Shown piece by piece: positions 1 to 8,598 of a stretch of DNA of 43,009 bases. This DNA is from an uncultured Methylobacillus sp. GTDB taxonomy: Bacteria > Pseudomonadota > Gammaproteobacteria > Burkholderiales > Methylophilaceae. A model generated the notes under the pieces. That model saw only the letters and a program-made list of their open reading frames with translations, made no database searches and had not been told where the DNA came from. The DNA is taken from contig CAMLME010000002.1 in the NCBI GenBank assembly GCA_946481235.1, positions 1 to 43,009 of the forward strand. Reading direction: 5' to 3'. Made by a program: the position numbers and the translations under genes. How positions within the stretch are numbered: the first letter of the stretch is position 1; every line of letters starts with the position of its first letter.

Positions 1-197
1 GCAATGCCGTGGTGCGTGACGGACAGAACAGCTACATCTTTGTCCAGAGTCCTGACGGTTTTCAGCCGATGAAAGTTACCGTGTTGTCTGAACAGGCGGA
101 AAAGATAGTCATTGCGGGTGCGCTGCGCGGCACGGAAAAAGTGGCCGTCAGCGGCACGGTAGCGCTCAAGGCCGCCTGGATCGGCGAAGGTAACTGA
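1..197 (+). CDS. Efflux RND periplasmic adaptor subunit, C-terminal fragment
   Basis: This is the tail of a gene that begins before the window; the open frame runs in from base 3 and stops at 195-197. The visible 60 or so residues form a short beta-rich stretch typical of the membrane-proximal domain of HlyD/CusB-type membrane-fusion proteins, including a phrase like KIVIAGALRGTEKVAVSG and the ending KAAWIGEGN. Such adaptors bridge an inner-membrane RND pump to an outer-membrane channel. The next gene, an HME-RND permease, starts 3 bases after the stop, which supports the assignment and indicates an operon. The fragment alone is too short to assign a substrate; the call rests largely on context. 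Confidence 0.75.
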   Translation, partial: NAVVRDGQNSYIFVQSPDGFQPMKVTVLSEQAEKIVIAGALRGTEKVAVSGTVALKAAWIGEGN

Positions 198-199
198 AC

Positions 200-3100
200 A
201 TGCTTGCCAGGCTGATTCAATTTGCGCTGACGCAGCGCCTGCTGATGCTTGTGCTGACGGCGGTGCTGGTGGGCGTAGGCGGTTACGCATTCAAGAACCT
301 GCCCATCGACGCATTCCCCGATGTTTCCTCCACGCAGGTCAAGATCATCATCAAGGCCCCCGGCATGACGCCGGAAGAGGTCGAAGCCAGGATCACCGCG
401 CCGGTCGAAGTGGAAATGCTGGGCTTGCCGCACCAGACCATGCTGCGCTCGGTCGCCAAGTATGGCCTGACGGACATCACTGTCGATTTTGCCGACGGAA
501 CCGACATCTATTGGGCGCGCCAGCAAGTCGCGGAAAGACTGACGGGCATCTGGGACAGCTTGCCGCCGGATGTCAGCGGCGGCATCGCGCCGATGACCAC
601 GCCATTGGGCGAGATGTTCATGTTCACGGTCGAGGGGGAAAACCTGTCCCTGGAGGAGCGCCGCAGCCTGCTCGATTGGGTGATCCGTCCGCAGTTGCGC
701 ACGGTTGCCGGCGTCGCCGATGTCAATGCGCTCGGCGGCGTGGTGCGCAGCTTCGAAGTGGTGCCGGACAATGCCCGCATGTATGCCCGCGGTGTGACGC
801 TCGATGCGTTGGAGCAGGCACTGGTATTGAACAACCGCAATGATGGCGCAGGCCGGCTTGGCGATGGCGAGGAGTCGCTGCTGGTGCGTGCCGAAGGACG
901 CTTCCAGACACTGGACGACGTGCGCGGCAGTGTGATCAAGAGCGAGATGGGCATGCCGGTACGCATCGGCGATGTCGCCCAGGTACGTTACGGCGCGCTG
1001 ACGCGCTACGGCGCGGTCACCCGCAACGGCAAGGGCGAAGCCGTGGAGGGGCTGGTGCTCGGCTTGCGCGGAGCCAATGCGCAGCAGGTGGTCAACGGCG
1101 TGCGGGCGCGCATCGCGGAAATCCAGCCGACCTTGCCAAAAGGCGTCACCATCGAGGTGTTCTACGACCGCGGCAGCCTGGTGGAGCGCGCGGTCGGCAC
1201 CGTGAGCAAGGCATTGCTCGAGGCCATCGTGCTGGTGGTGATCCTGCTGCTGCTGTTCCTCGGCAACCTGCGCGCTGCGCTGACAGTGGCGCTGGCACTG
1301 CCATTGGCCGCTCTGGTGACGTTCATCCTGATGGGCCATTTCAATATCTCCGCCAACCTGATGAGCCTGGGCGGCCTGACCATCGCGATCGGCATGCTGG
1401 TCGATGCGGCGGTGGTCGTGGTCGAAAACATCGTCTCGCATCTGGCGCACGGCGAAAAATCCAGGCTGCCGCGCCTTCATTTGATCTACCGCGCGGTCAA
1501 GGAAGTCAGCGTGCCGGTGACCTCCGGCATCCTGATCATCATCACGGTATTCCTGCCGCTGCTCACCCTGCAGGGATTGGAGGGCAAGCTGTTCGGCCCG
1601 GTGGCGCTGACCATCGTGTTCGCGCTGTCCGGTTCGTTATTGCTGTCGCTGACGGTCATTCCGGTCCTGGCGTCTTTCCTCCTCCGCAAGGTAAGCCACG
1701 AAGAGCCGTGGCTGGTCCGCCACGCGCTCAAGCTGTATGTGCCGGTCCTGGAATGGTCGCTCAAGCGTACCGGCATTGTTTCCGCGGTTGCCGTGCTCGC
1801 GCTGGTGGCAACCGGTTTCGTATATCTGCAGATCGGCAAGACCTTCATGCCGGTGATGGACGAAGGCGACATCATCATGCAACTTGAAAAGCTGCCTTCC
1901 ATCAACCTGGAAAAGAGCGCTGAGCTCGACCTGGCGGTACAACGTGCCGTGCTGGCCAACGTGCCGGAGGTCAAGGGAGTCGTTGCACGCGCCGGTTCGG
2001 ACGAACTCGGGCTCGACCCGATGGGGTTGAACCAGACGGACAGTTTTCTGGTGCTGAAGCCGCGTGCGGAATGGCGTTCTCCGGACAAGACCCAGCTGAT
2101 CGATGAATTGCGCAAGACAGTGGATAACATTCCCGGCATGGCCTACGCCTTCACCCAGCCTATCGAGATGCGCGTCAATGAAATGATCCTGGGCGTGCGC
2201 GGCGATCTGGCCGTCAAGGTTTTCGGCAGCGATCTGCACAAGCTCGATGAAATTGCGCAGCAGACGGTCAAAATTCTCGAGTCCATCCCCGGCGCGGAAG
2301 ATGTCTATACCCCGCAGAACAGCGGCGTACAGTACCTGCGTGTTGAAATCGACCGTCTGGCAGCGGGGCGCATGGGCTTTGATATCACGCAGATCGAATC
2401 CGCACTGCGCACGCATCTCGAAGGCAAGCAGGTCGGCATCGTGCAGGAAAACCAGCGACGCACGCCTTTGCTGATTCGCGGTTCGGACCAGCTGCGGACT
2501 TCGCCAGCCGATTTCGCCAACCTGATGCTGACGCTGCCCAACGGCACCAACGTCCCGCTCTCTACCATTGCCCGTCTGGAGCGTGTCGATGGCCCGGTCA
2601 AGGTTGACCGGGAAAAAGGCGCGCGCATGGTCGTGGTCGTATCCAACGTGCGGGGCCGGGATCTGGTGGGCTTTGTCGATGAAGCGCGGAACCGCGTGCT
2701 GAAGGAGGTCAAGCTGCCCGAGGGCTACCATATCCAGTGGGGCGGGCAGTTCGAAAATCAGCAGCGTTCGGCCGCACGCCTGGCAGTGGTGGTGCCGATT
2801 GCGTTGTGCCTGATTTTCCTGCTGCTGTTTGCGACCTTCCGTTCCGTTCGCCAGTCGCTGTTGATCCTGTCCAATATCCCCTTTGCGATGATCGGCGGCG
2901 TCTTTGCACTGTGGTTGTCCGGCGAGTACCTGTCGGTGCCGGCTTCCGTTGGCTTCATTGCATTGCTCGGCATTGCGGTCTTGAATGGCGTGGTCATGGT
3001 GTCCTATTTCAACCAGCTCGCCGCACACGGGATGGCGATCGGCGAGCTCGTGGTGGAAGGCGCGAAACGCCGCCTGCGCCCGGTATTGATGACCGCAAAC

Positions 3101-3262
3101 ATTGCGGCATTCGGCCTCGTGCCCTTGTTGTTCGCGACCGGCCCGGGTTCGGAAATCCAGCGCCCGCTCGCTATCGTGGTTATCGGGGGCCTGGTGTCAT
3201 CCACCACGCTCACGCTGATCCTGCTGCCAATTATGTATCGCCGCTTCGGCGTGGAGAGGTAA
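200..3262 (+). CDS. Heavy-metal efflux (HME) RND permease, CzcA/CusA family
   Basis: A 1020-residue inner-membrane proton-driven pump expected to export metal cations with the upstream adaptor. The sequence shows the RND plan: an N-terminal transmembrane helix, a periplasmic porter half, a helix bundle from about residue 335, a second porter half starting near FMPVMDEGDIIM, and a C-terminal bundle. Helix 4 reads AIGMLVDAAVVVVEN. It keeps the Asp and Glu used for proton relay but has Ala where CzcA has the first Asp of DFG, so this part is more CusA-like. The porter phrase FTQPIEMRVNEMILGV is CzcA/CnrA-like, and a Met sits where CusA has a copper-binding Met. The metal (divalent or Cu/Ag) therefore cannot be decided. 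A DUF3240 gene follows after 4 bases. Confidence 0.93.
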   Translation: MLARLIQFALTQRLLMLVLTAVLVGVGGYAFKNLPIDAFPDVSSTQVKIIIKAPGMTPEEVEARITAPVEVEMLGLPHQTMLRSVAKYGLTDITVDFADGTDIYWARQQVAERLTGIWDSLPPDVSGGIAPMTTPLGEMFMFTVEGENLSLEERRSLLDWVIRPQLRTVAGVADVNALGGVVRSFEVVPDNARMYARGVTLDALEQALVLNNRNDGAGRLGDGEESLLVRAEGRFQTLDDVRGSVIKSEMGMPVRIGDVAQVRYGALTRYGAVTRNGKGEAVEGLVLGLRGANAQQVVNGVRARIAEIQPTLPKGVTIEVFYDRGSLVERAVGTVSKALLEAIVLVVILLLLFLGNLRAALTVALALPLAALVTFILMGHFNISANLMSLGGLTIAIGMLVDAAVVVVENIVSHLAHGEKSRLPRLHLIYRAVKEVSVPVTSGILIIITVFLPLLTLQGLEGKLFGPVALTIVFALSGSLLLSLTVIPVLASFLLRKVSHEEPWLVRHALKLYVPVLEWSLKRTGIVSAVAVLALVATGFVYLQIGKTFMPVMDEGDIIMQLEKLPSINLEKSAELDLAVQRAVLANVPEVKGVVARAGSDELGLDPMGLNQTDSFLVLKPRAEWRSPDKTQLIDELRKTVDNIPGMAYAFTQPIEMRVNEMILGVRGDLAVKVFGSDLHKLDEIAQQTVKILESIPGAEDVYTPQNSGVQYLRVEIDRLAAGRMGFDITQIESALRTHLEGKQVGIVQENQRRTPLLIRGSDQLRTSPADFANLMLTLPNGTNVPLSTIARLERVDGPVKVDREKGARMVVVVSNVRGRDLVGFVDEARNRVLKEVKLPEGYHIQWGGQFENQQRSAARLAVVVPIALCLIFLLLFATFRSVRQSLLILSNIPFAMIGGVFALWLSGEYLSVPASVGFIALLGIAVLNGVVMVSYFNQLAAHGMAIGELVVEGAKRRLRPVLMTANIAAFGLVPLLFATGPGSEIQRPLAIVVIGGLVSSTTLTLILLPIMYRRFGVER

Positions 3263-3266
3263 AGCC

Positions 3267-3566
3267 ATGGGAGCCTGTTTGCTGACGATTTTCGGTCCGC
3301 CGGCGCTGGAAGAAACGCTCGTGGATTGGTTGCTGGAGGAAGAGCGCATCCACGGATTCAGTACTGCGGAAATTTTCGGGCGAGGCGAGCGCCAGTCCGG
3401 CATGACGCTGCTGGAGCAGGTGACAGGCCGGCAGCGCCGCATCCAGTTTCTGGTGCAGACCGATGCCGAGACTGCCGCCTGTCTGGTGCAGTACATGCGC
3501 GAGAACTACGCAGGCACCGGGCTGTATTACATGTTGACGCCGGTCATCGAGAGCGGCCGGATATGA
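3267..3566 (+). CDS. DUF3240 family protein
   Basis: A 99-residue soluble protein that I recognise as DUF3240, a small family usually encoded directly behind CzcA/CusA-type permeases. It starts 4 bases after the permease stop and is probably translated from the same message. The fold looks like a small alpha/beta ferredoxin-like (PII-like) domain: a beta strand MGACLLTIFG, a helix EETLVDWLLEEE, and a second half with a strand and a helix near its end. A regulatory or metal-sensing role is inference from fold and neighbourhood; the biochemical function is unknown. Its stop is 4 bases from the stop of the convergent chrA gene, leaving no room for a classical terminator between them. Confidence 0.85.
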   Translation: MGACLLTIFGPPALEETLVDWLLEEERIHGFSTAEIFGRGERQSGMTLLEQVTGRQRRIQFLVQTDAETAACLVQYMRENYAGTGLYYMLTPVIESGRI

Positions 3567-3570
3567 GGAT

Positions 3571-4902
3571 TCACAGCGCCAACTGGTAGACAAGGCCGGC
3601 TAAACCGCAGGCGAAAATGACAGGAATCACCCCTGTTTTGTAACGGAACAGCGCGGTGAGTGCCAGCAGCCCGATGATTGCCGACATCCACTCGAACGAT
3701 CCTTCCAGCCCTTGCGGCCACAGTACGTGATAACCGAAGAATACCGCGAGGTTGAGGATCACGCCGACTACGGCTGCGGTAATCGCCGTGAGCGGCGCGG
3801 TGAACTTGAGGTCGCCGTGGGTGGTTTCCACCAGCGGCCCTCCCAGCAGAATGAATATGAACGAAGGCAGAAAGGTGAAGAAGGTCGCGACGCTCGCGGC
3901 CACTACGCCAGCCAGCAGCAGCGAATCCGTGCCGAACAGCGCCTGCGTCCAGCCGCCGACAAAGCCGACAAAGGCCACCACCATAATCAGCGGGCCAGGC
4001 GTGGTCTCGCCCAAAGCCAGCCCGTCGATCATTTGTGGTGCGGTGAGCCAGTGGTAATGCTCGACCGCGCCCTGGTAAACATAGGGCAATACCGCATAGG
4101 CGCCGCCGAAGGTCAACAGCGCGGCCTTGGTGAAGAACCATCCCATCTGCGTCAGTGTTGACTGCCAGCCCCCCGTGATGAGCAGCAGCCCCATGGCAAC
4201 GAGCCACAGCGCGAGTCCGGCAGCCAGCACCTTGAGTACGCGAATTCGGGAAAACCGTGCATGTGCCGGGGTCGGCGTATCGTCGTCGATCAAGGCTGGG
4301 CCGTAATGTTTTTCGGTTTTGCCGTGTCCACCGCTTGCGGAAAATTTAGCTGGCGCGAATTTTCCTCCGACGATGCCGATGATGGCGGCTGCCAGGATGA
4401 TCAACGGAAAAGGCAGCTTGAGTATCGTGATAGCGAAAAAAGCCGCCACTGAAATCGATCCGAGCAGGCTGTTCTTGATTGTACGCGTTCCGATGCGCCA
4501 GGCGGCGAACAAGACCAATGCGGTCACTGCCGGCTTGATGCCGTAAAGCACCCCGGCAACCGCAGGGACGTGGCCGTAGGCAAGATATAGCCAGGAAAGC
4601 AGCGCAAGAATGAAAAGGCTGGGTAGCACGAACAGCGTGCCGGCGACGATGCCGCCCCAGGTGCGGTGCATCAGCCAGCCGATGTAAATGGCGAGTTGCT
4701 GCGCCTCCGGCCCCGGCAGCAGCATGCAGTAGTTGAGCGCATGCAGGAAACGCCGCTCGGAAATCCAGCGTTTCTGCTCGACGAGCTCTTGGTGCATGAT
4801 CGCGATCTGCCCCGCCGGGCCGCCGAAGCTGATGAAGCCGAGCTTCAGCCAGTAGCGGAAGGCGGCGGCGAAAGTGACGGGTTGCGGTTGATTTATAGGC
4901 AT
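3571..4902 (-). CDS. chrA: Chromate transporter ChrA, two-domain form
   Basis: A 443-residue inner-membrane protein of the CHR superfamily. It carries two homologous halves: the first starts around residue 15 with GFISFGGPAGQIA and a proline/glycine-rich LLPGPEAQQ, the second around residue 235 with LTFGGAYAVLPY and GETTPGPL. This is the long bidomain form that in studied relatives expels chromate in a proton-coupled way. About ten to twelve hydrophobic segments are visible. It follows queG on the same strand with a 72-base gap and ends 4 bases from DUF3240. Location next to a metal-efflux operon suggests a small metal/oxyanion resistance cluster, but substrate is inferred from family only. 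Confidence 0.92.
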   Translation of the reverse strand: MPINQPQPVTFAAAFRYWLKLGFISFGGPAGQIAIMHQELVEQKRWISERRFLHALNYCMLLPGPEAQQLAIYIGWLMHRTWGGIVAGTLFVLPSLFILALLSWLYLAYGHVPAVAGVLYGIKPAVTALVLFAAWRIGTRTIKNSLLGSISVAAFFAITILKLPFPLIILAAAIIGIVGGKFAPAKFSASGGHGKTEKHYGPALIDDDTPTPAHARFSRIRVLKVLAAGLALWLVAMGLLLITGGWQSTLTQMGWFFTKAALLTFGGAYAVLPYVYQGAVEHYHWLTAPQMIDGLALGETTPGPLIMVVAFVGFVGGWTQALFGTDSLLLAGVVAASVATFFTFLPSFIFILLGGPLVETTHGDLKFTAPLTAITAAVVGVILNLAVFFGYHVLWPQGLEGSFEWMSAIIGLLALTALFRYKTGVIPVIFACGLAGLVYQLAL

Positions 4903-4974
4903 GCGTTGGTCATTCTTGAGTTGGTAGCATCATACGCAGTTTTGTGAGGTCTCAATTCGAGCAAGACAGGAAAT

Positions 4975-6051
4975 TCAGGCCCCATGCCGGGCCAGCGCCC
5001 ATGCGACGTGCTCGCGGACGAGCGGAGAAGGGTGGTTGGCGCGTTTTTGCAAGGCGGCTATCACATCCGGCGTGGTCGGCGCATTACCCAACCCGACGGC
5101 GATGTTGCGCAGCCATTGCTCGTGGCCGATACGGTAGATCGCGCTGCCGGCCATTTTCGTGCGGAAATCCTCTTCGTCCCAGCCGAATAGTTCGACCAGC
5201 GTCACGTCGTCCAGCCCATGGCGCACATGGAAATCGGCTTCGTCCGTCAGTTGCGCAAAGCGGTTCCATGGGCATACCAATTGACAGTCGTCGCAACCGT
5301 AGACGCGGTTGCCGATCAGTGGACGCAGGTCTTCCGGGATGCTGTCCTTGAGCTCTATGGTCAGGTAGGAAATACAACGTCGCGCATCCACGGTGTAGGG
5401 CGCGACAATGGCACGAGTCGGGCAGATGTCGATGCATGCCTGGCAGGTGCCGCAATGGTTCTTGCCGGGTTGATCCATCGGTAGTGGCAAGTCGGTATAG
5501 ATTTCCCCGAGAAAGAACCAGGAACCCGCCTCGCGCGAAAGCAGCAAGGTATGCTTGCCGCGCCAGCCCAGTCCGGCCTTTTCGGCGAGCTGGACTTCCA
5601 ATACCGGCGCGCTGTCGGTAAATACGCGATAGCCGAATTCGCCGATTGTTTGGGCGATACGGTCGCACAGGCTTTGCAATCGCGCGCGCAGCACTTTGTG
5701 ATAATCCCGTCCCAGGGCGTAGCGCGAAATAAAAGCCTGATCGCCGCGCTCCATGACCTCCCAGCTATCGCGTGTTTCCGGAGGACGATAGTCCATGCGC
5801 ACGGATATCACGCGCACTGTTCCGGGTACCAGTTCCGCCGGGCGCGTGCGTTTGCTGCCGTGTTTTGCCATATAATCCATGGCGCCATGAAACCCCTGTT
5901 CCAACCATTCCCGGTAGTGCGGCTCGGCTTCGCTCAAGTCGGTGTCGGTAATGCCGATATGTTGGAAACCGAGTGCTTTGCCCCAGGCCTTGATGTCGGC
6001 GGCAAGCTGTTGCGGATCGTATGAATGATGTCCCTGCATAATCCTGATCAT
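4975..6051 (-). CDS. queG: Epoxyqueuosine reductase QueG
   Basis: A 358-residue cytoplasmic iron-sulfur and cobalamin enzyme that performs the last step of queuosine synthesis, reducing epoxyqueuosine in tRNA. Two 4Fe-4S motifs are visible: CGTCQACIDICP, which continues to a lone Cys in DARRC, and CDDCQLVCPWN. The N-terminal half carries the B12/substrate part, and the C-terminus has HEAT-like helices ending ALARHGA, as in the family. The start could be at 6051 or at an in-frame ATG at 6039; the ribosome-binding signal is poor for both. Either start lies inside the divergent tsaE gene, so the two genes share about 15-27 bases at their 5' ends. Confidence 0.95.
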   Translation of the reverse strand: MIRIMQGHHSYDPQQLAADIKAWGKALGFQHIGITDTDLSEAEPHYREWLEQGFHGAMDYMAKHGSKRTRPAELVPGTVRVISVRMDYRPPETRDSWEVMERGDQAFISRYALGRDYHKVLRARLQSLCDRIAQTIGEFGYRVFTDSAPVLEVQLAEKAGLGWRGKHTLLLSREAGSWFFLGEIYTDLPLPMDQPGKNHCGTCQACIDICPTRAIVAPYTVDARRCISYLTIELKDSIPEDLRPLIGNRVYGCDDCQLVCPWNRFAQLTDEADFHVRHGLDDVTLVELFGWDEEDFRTKMAGSAIYRIGHEQWLRNIAVGLGNAPTTPDVIAALQKRANHPSPLVREHVAWALARHGA

Positions 6052-6498
6052 ATAACACTAAACCTGCCCGACGAAGCCGCCACGATGGCACTGGGCGCAC
6101 GGCTGGGCGTGGCGTTGCAGGGTGGGCTGGCAATCTGGCTGCAGGGCAACCTAGGCGCCGGGAAGACGACGCTGGTACGCGGGTTGTTGCGCGGGCTGGG
6201 ATATGAGGGCAAGGTGAAAAGCCCTACCTATACACTGGTTGAACCTTATGTAATTTCTGGATTATACTTGTATCACTTTGATTTATACAGATTTGTGGAT
6301 CCGGAGGAATGGGAGGCCGCAGGTTTCCGCGATTACTTCAATCCCGAGTCTGTATGTTTGATCGAATGGCCGGAAAAGGCTGGCGATTTATTGCCTCCCG
6401 CTGACATCGAAATTTCGCTTGAACCAAGCGGGGCGGGGCGTGTAGCTACACTGACAGCCGGAACGGAGCTGGGAAAACAATGCTTGAACGCCCTGTGA
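6025..6498 (+). CDS. tsaE: tRNA threonylcarbamoyladenosine biosynthesis ATPase TsaE
   Basis: A 157-residue ATPase needed with TsaB and TsaD to make the t6A base at position 37 of ANN-decoding tRNAs. The P-loop GNLGAGKTT is at residues 41-49, followed by the family signature SPTYTLVEPY and HFDLYRF, and a Walker-B-like CLIEWPEKAG. Two adjacent ATGs (6025 and 6028) could start it. Its first bases overlap the start of queG on the other strand. Its end overlaps amiC by 19 bases, the standard tsaE-amiC pairing in proteobacteria. Bases about 6230-6300 are clearly more AT-rich than the surroundings, without breaking the frame. Confidence 0.95.
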   Translation: MMSLHNPDHITLNLPDEAATMALGARLGVALQGGLAIWLQGNLGAGKTTLVRGLLRGLGYEGKVKSPTYTLVEPYVISGLYLYHFDLYRFVDPEEWEAAGFRDYFNPESVCLIEWPEKAGDLLPPADIEISLEPSGAGRVATLTAGTELGKQCLNAL

Positions 6499-7799
6499 AA
6501 CTGGTGCTACTGATTCTGATGCTAGGCCTCAACATGGCGGCCGAAGCTGCCAGTATTGTTGTTTCCGCCGCCCGCGTCTGGCCCGCCGCCGATTACACTC
6601 GCATTACCCTCGAATCCGCAAAACCCATTACCTACACGATGCTCACGCTGAAGGACCCGGATCGTCTGGTGCTGGATCTGGAAAATGTGGAGCTCGGCGC
6701 AACCCTCAAAGCCCTTACCGACAAGATTCTCTCCAGCGACCCGTACATCAAGCAAGTGCGCGTTGCCAATTTCAAACCGGGCGTGGTGCGCCTGGTTGTC
6801 GATCTCAAGTCCGAGGTCAAGCCGTCCTTGTTCGCATTGCCACCCGCGGGTGAATACAAGCACCGATTGGTGCTTGACGTTTATCCGCCGCAAGATCCCT
6901 TGATGGCCATGCTGCAGGAGCGCGAACAACCGGCCGAGGCGGCGCCTTCCGAACCCGGTGGTTATGTGCCTCCCGACAAGGCCATCGAGGTTGCGGTTTC
7001 CGAGATTCCGACGATTAACCAGACGCCGGTGCAAAACCTGCCCAAATCCCTGGGCAATAAAACGCCTGCTGCGGGTGAGATGATGCGTCTGATTACCGTT
7101 GCCATTGACGCCGGGCACGGCGGTGAAGACCCGGGCGCGCGCGGCGCCAGCGGCACGCACGAAAAAGACGTTACGCTCGCTATTGCCAAAAAGCTTAAGG
7201 CGATGATCGATGCAGAACCCAATATGCGCGGAGTGCTGACGCGCGACGGGGATTATTTCATTCCGCTGCATGGCCGTGTGGTCAAGGCGCGAAAGCTGCA
7301 AGCCGACCTTTTCGTATCGATCCACGCCGATGCTTTCGTCAAGCCGGAGGCGCGCGGTTCTTCAGTATTCGCGCTCTCCGAACGTGGCGCCACCAGTGCC
7401 ATGGCGCGGTACCTCGCTACCAAGGAAAACGAGTCCGACCTGATCGGCGGCGTCCGGCTGGACGTGAAAGACCCCTACCTCGCCAAGACCTTGCTGGATT
7501 TGTCGCAAACCGCGACCATCAGCGACAGTTTGAAACTCGGAAAAGCGGTGCTAGGGCACCTGGGCGAAATCAATACCTTGCATAAATCGGCGGTGGAGCA
7601 GGCTGGCTTCGCCGTACTCAAATCGCCTGATATTCCTTCCATCCTCGTCGAGACCGCCTTCATCAGCAATCCGGAAGAAGAGCGCCGGCTCAACGACGAC
7701 GCTTATCAGAACAAGATGGCCGACGCTGTGCTTTCCGGCATCAAACGCTATTTCGCTGCGAACCCACCGTTGGCGAAGTCGCGGATGGCGATGCAGTAA
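6480..7799 (+). CDS. amiC: N-acetylmuramoyl-L-alanine amidase with AMIN domain
   Basis: A 439-residue periplasmic zinc amidase that cleaves peptide side chains from septal peptidoglycan during cell separation. It has a signal peptide (hydrophobic VLLILMLGLNMAAEAA), an AMIN domain at about residues 28-140 that targets the septum, a proline-rich linker, and an Amidase_3 domain from about 205. Zinc ligands are visible: His213 in DAGHGGEDPG, the Glu of HEKDVTL and His282 in SIHADA; the catalytic Glu is in LVETAFISNPEEE. The start overlaps the end of tsaE by 19 bases. In many relatives mutL comes next; here the next gene is convergent and unrelated. Confidence 0.95.
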   Translation: MLERPVKLVLLILMLGLNMAAEAASIVVSAARVWPAADYTRITLESAKPITYTMLTLKDPDRLVLDLENVELGATLKALTDKILSSDPYIKQVRVANFKPGVVRLVVDLKSEVKPSLFALPPAGEYKHRLVLDVYPPQDPLMAMLQEREQPAEAAPSEPGGYVPPDKAIEVAVSEIPTINQTPVQNLPKSLGNKTPAAGEMMRLITVAIDAGHGGEDPGARGASGTHEKDVTLAIAKKLKAMIDAEPNMRGVLTRDGDYFIPLHGRVVKARKLQADLFVSIHADAFVKPEARGSSVFALSERGATSAMARYLATKENESDLIGGVRLDVKDPYLAKTLLDLSQTATISDSLKLGKAVLGHLGEINTLHKSAVEQAGFAVLKSPDIPSILVETAFISNPEEERRLNDDAYQNKMADAVLSGIKRYFAANPPLAKSRMAMQ

Positions 7800-7892
7800 A
7801 TGGTGGGAGGGAAATATAGTCTTCACATAAGGAAGTTAATGTCTTGACTTGATTCCTCCACTCGTTCAATTCCTCCAGTAGTAGGTCATCAT

Positions 7893-8393
7893 CTAATGAT
7901 CGCTACTCGCAAATATCCCTTGATCTGCATCGCCAAAAAGTTTGAGTAAATCGGCCCCTTTGAGTGACAAGGCAAATCCCAAAACGCCACTCCCAATCAC
8001 TACGTTTTCGTAACTTTTTACACTGTTATCGACCAGTATCGTTATCTCTCCCGGTAGCGCGATCGGGGGGACGGCACCCACGACATATCCTGTGGCTTCC
8101 GGTACTTCATCAAACTCTGCCATACGGCATTTACGTTCATTTAAATGTTTACGCAAGATGCCCCAGTCTGCACGAGCACCACCGGCAACTGCCAATAAGA
8201 CGTACCTGCCTGATGCTGTTTTAAATAACACGCTTCTTACAACAGACAAGGGATCTAGACCTTGCTCTAAAAGCAATTGCTCCAGATTTCTGACTGGCTT
8301 TTTATCCTCAGTCAGCGGGATTTCAATTACCTTATAAGAAATCCCTTCCTGCTGTAGCTTTTCAATAACAGGTGAATTAATGGATAAGCTCAT
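7893..8393 (-). CDS. YbaK/EbsC-type aminoacyl-tRNA deacylase
   Basis: A 166-residue protein of the YbaK/ProX editing-domain family, which hydrolyses mischarged tRNAs in trans. It shows the family core: a Lys in VLFKTASGRYVLLAVAGG, the loop GYVVGAVPPIALP, and the GSG turn in VVIGSGVLGFALSL. Which mischarged tRNA it edits cannot be told. The gene and about 200 bases upstream are more AT-rich than the neighbouring genes, and it stands alone between convergent amiC and the spermidine-synthase-like gene, so recent acquisition is possible. Start at 8393 has a weak GAGAG six bases upstream. Confidence 0.85.
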   Translation of the reverse strand: MSLSINSPVIEKLQQEGISYKVIEIPLTEDKKPVRNLEQLLLEQGLDPLSVVRSVLFKTASGRYVLLAVAGGARADWGILRKHLNERKCRMAEFDEVPEATGYVVGAVPPIALPGEITILVDNSVKSYENVVIGSGVLGFALSLKGADLLKLFGDADQGIFASSDH

Positions 8394-8598
8394 AAACCAA
8401 CTCTCGGAGAAATTTAGATAAAACAGGAATCAGGATGCCTGACTTTGCATTCGCTGTAAAAATGTTCATTTTCTCTAAAGACGCTCTCGATACCCCAACT
8501 GAGAAGCTGTATCCCATTCTCACCGCGCGCTAATGCTATCTCTCACTTGAGTATAGGCCTTAAAGCAACTTTCCAGATATTTGATGGGCACCACAGAA

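Noticed and set aside
62..1480. A 472-residue open frame on the minus strand opposite the first RND gene
   Set aside because: It lies fully antisense to a recognised permease, is His/Gln/Arg-rich in the way of shadow frames, and matches no family.
1637..3028. A 463-residue minus-strand open frame opposite the same gene
   Set aside because: Same reasons: shadow composition and complete overlap with a clear coding region.
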